This document shows, piece after piece, positions 63,140 to 64,000 of a stretch of DNA of 64,000 nucleotides. The DNA is taken from contig NZ_AGFR01000010.1 in the NCBI RefSeq assembly GCF_000231445.1, positions 1-64,000 of the forward strand. The letters are read 5' to 3'. The position numbers and the translations under genes are program-made. Below the pieces are notes generated by a model that was not told the DNA's origin, searched no databases, and was given only the letters and a program-made list of their open reading frames with translations. The stretch comes from Commensalibacter intestini A911. GTDB lineage: Bacteria; Pseudomonadota; Alphaproteobacteria; Acetobacterales; Acetobacteraceae. Each line of letters opens with the position of its first letter. Positions within the stretch are counted from its first letter, which is position 1.

Positions 63140-63700
63140 ATGTTTGGTTTTTCCTGGGCAGAGCTGTTTTTAATTGGCGTTGTCGCCATGGTATTTATTG
63201 GCCCCAAAGACTTTCCCAAAGTATTAAAATGGTTGTCTGGCATTGTTAAAAAATGTCGTCAGATGGCCAGTGAATTTCACAGCCAAGTGGATGAAGTGAT
63301 GAAAGATCCTGATTTAAAAGAGGCAAAGGATCAGTTGTTAAAATTGCGTAGTATGAATGTCAAAGGGGCAATTTTAAACGCAATTGATCGTGATGGATCT
63401 TTGCAAAATACGTTACGAGATTCTCCTTTGTCGGATACGGCGATCAGTTCTCCATCCTCTCATTATTCCGAAATTGCTGAAGGGGATATTAAACCTGTTC
63501 CAGGAATGATTGATGTGGCCGAGGGGGACTGGCATAAAGAAGACGAAGTCGATTATGATGCTTTGGAAGCAAAAGATCCGGCACCGATTTTCTTTCCGCC
63601 TCATATTGCCCAAAGAGTGCAAGTCAGGCGAGCTGCCCCGCCATCGCCTGCGATGATCCCACCGCATATTTCCAAATATAAAGAACAGAGATGGTCATGA
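63140..63700 (+). CDS. tatB: Sec-independent translocase TatB
   Basis: 186 residues. The Tat A/B start FGFSWAELFLIGVVAMVFIGPKDFPKVLKWL has the helix, the GP hinge and an amphipathic helix; the glutamate in the helix (AEL) and the length favour TatB over TatA. The C-terminal half is Pro- and Asp-rich and disordered. It works with TatC to bind twin-arginine signals such as that of the SpdH-like protein here. No tatA lies between scpB and it. Its TGA overlaps the tatC ATG. Confidence 0.93.
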   Translation: MFGFSWAELFLIGVVAMVFIGPKDFPKVLKWLSGIVKKCRQMASEFHSQVDEVMKDPDLKEAKDQLLKLRSMNVKGAILNAIDRDGSLQNTLRDSPLSDTAISSPSSHYSEIAEGDIKPVPGMIDVAEGDWHKEDEVDYDALEAKDPAPIFFPPHIAQRVQVRRAAPPSPAMIPPHISKYKEQRWS

Positions 63701-64000
63701 GCGAGCAAGCCGAGACAGAAGCAGAAGATTTAAACGATAAAGCCATGCCATTGATGGATCACTTTGTTGAATTGCGTCGTCGTTTAATATGGTGTGTAGT
63801 CACTTTGGTAGTGACTTTTGGTATATGCTATCATTTCTCGCAGCAAATTTATTTGTTTTTGGCACACCCTTTAGAAACCGCAATGAAAGCCGATGGTCAG
63901 CAGCCTCAAATGATTTATACGGCGTTGTATGAGGCGTTTTTTACAAATATTAAAGTTTCATTTTTTGGGGCAACTTTTTTGTCATTTCCAATGATTGCAA
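63697..64000 (+). CDS. tatC: Sec-independent translocase TatC, cut by window edge
   Basis: The first 101 codons, beginning ATGAGCGAG and overlapping tatB by four bases. The TatC start DHFVELRRRLIW (about 21-32) and the first membrane helix are present, then the frame runs off the end of the window. TatC is the core receptor of the Tat translocase. Confidence 0.93.
   Translation, partial: MSEQAETEAEDLNDKAMPLMDHFVELRRRLIWCVVTLVVTFGICYHFSQQIYLFLAHPLETAMKADGQQPQMIYTALYEAFFTNIKVSFFGATFLSFPMIA

Noticed and set aside
1-64000. CRISPR arrays, intact insertion sequences, prophage or rRNA
   Set aside because: No regularly spaced repeats, transposase frames, phage structural genes or rRNA stretches were seen; only a resolvase remnant is present.

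Overview
The window is chromosomal DNA from an AT-rich member of the Acetobacteraceae (Alphaproteobacteria). A gut or insect-associated genus such as Commensalibacter fits best. This is an inference from gene content and order: infA-maf-RNase E/G-yacG-tRNA-Phe, hisG-hisD, murA-dcd, argS-SPOR-scpA-scpB-tatB-tatC, an OprB porin, a cytochrome bd oxidase and a Tat-exported flavoprotein paired with a triheme cytochrome c. No rRNA, CRISPR array, intact insertion sequence or prophage was seen.

Layout. 0-7 kb: a small RTX-like repeat protein; a minus-strand set of a thymidylate-kinase-like P-loop kinase, a PAP2 phosphatase and a CHAD-like protein, with a paralogous kinase divergent from it; an OprB porin; a HAD phosphatase. 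7-11 kb: small hypothetical and lipoprotein genes, one frameshifted and one lacking a normal start codon, plus a LysR/YceI pair. 11-16 kb: an SDR dehydrogenase, then a MauG-like diheme protein and a His-rich periplasmic protein divergent from a TonB-dependent receptor. 16-23 kb: cydDC, then cydAB followed by two very small membrane proteins: a 66-residue CydX-like protein with an extra helix and a 32-residue protein coupled to it. 23-31 kb: a likely polyamine and GABA catabolic set (PatD-like aldehyde dehydrogenase, double SnoaL protein, GabT, and a SpdH-like flavoprotein with triheme cytochrome c), with a tehB-like gene between. 31-36.5 kb: two glycosyltransferases, a ProP-type transporter and a ribbon-helix-helix-like protein.

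37-42.7 kb is a decaying sulfonate-use island beside the 3' end of tRNA-Phe. ssuA and tauD are intact. ssuC has an in-frame TAG, ssuB is frameshifted and an outer-membrane porin gene has an in-frame TAA. The stretch ends in a serine-recombinase remnant and a deleted second copy of tauD carrying a newly perfected 17-bp inverted repeat. 42.7-54 kb is mostly minus-strand housekeeping (yacG, RNase E/G, maf, infA, hisD, hisG, murA, dcd, a 44-residue protein, glk). A GT61 glycosyltransferase and an acetyltransferase have been inserted between maf and the RNase gene. 54-56.6 kb holds tandem GT32-like glycosyltransferases. 56.6-64 kb is core: xthA, dgt, argS, SPOR, scpAB, tatB and a tatC cut by the window edge.

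The genes suggest a sugar-oxidising, microaerobic, host-associated bacterium with ongoing gene decay. The most notable items are the small Cyd proteins, the polyamine oxidation set, the kinase/PAP2/CHAD-like module, the MauG-like/TonB module and the cluster of recent pseudogenes. All calls come from reading the sequence; no database search was run.
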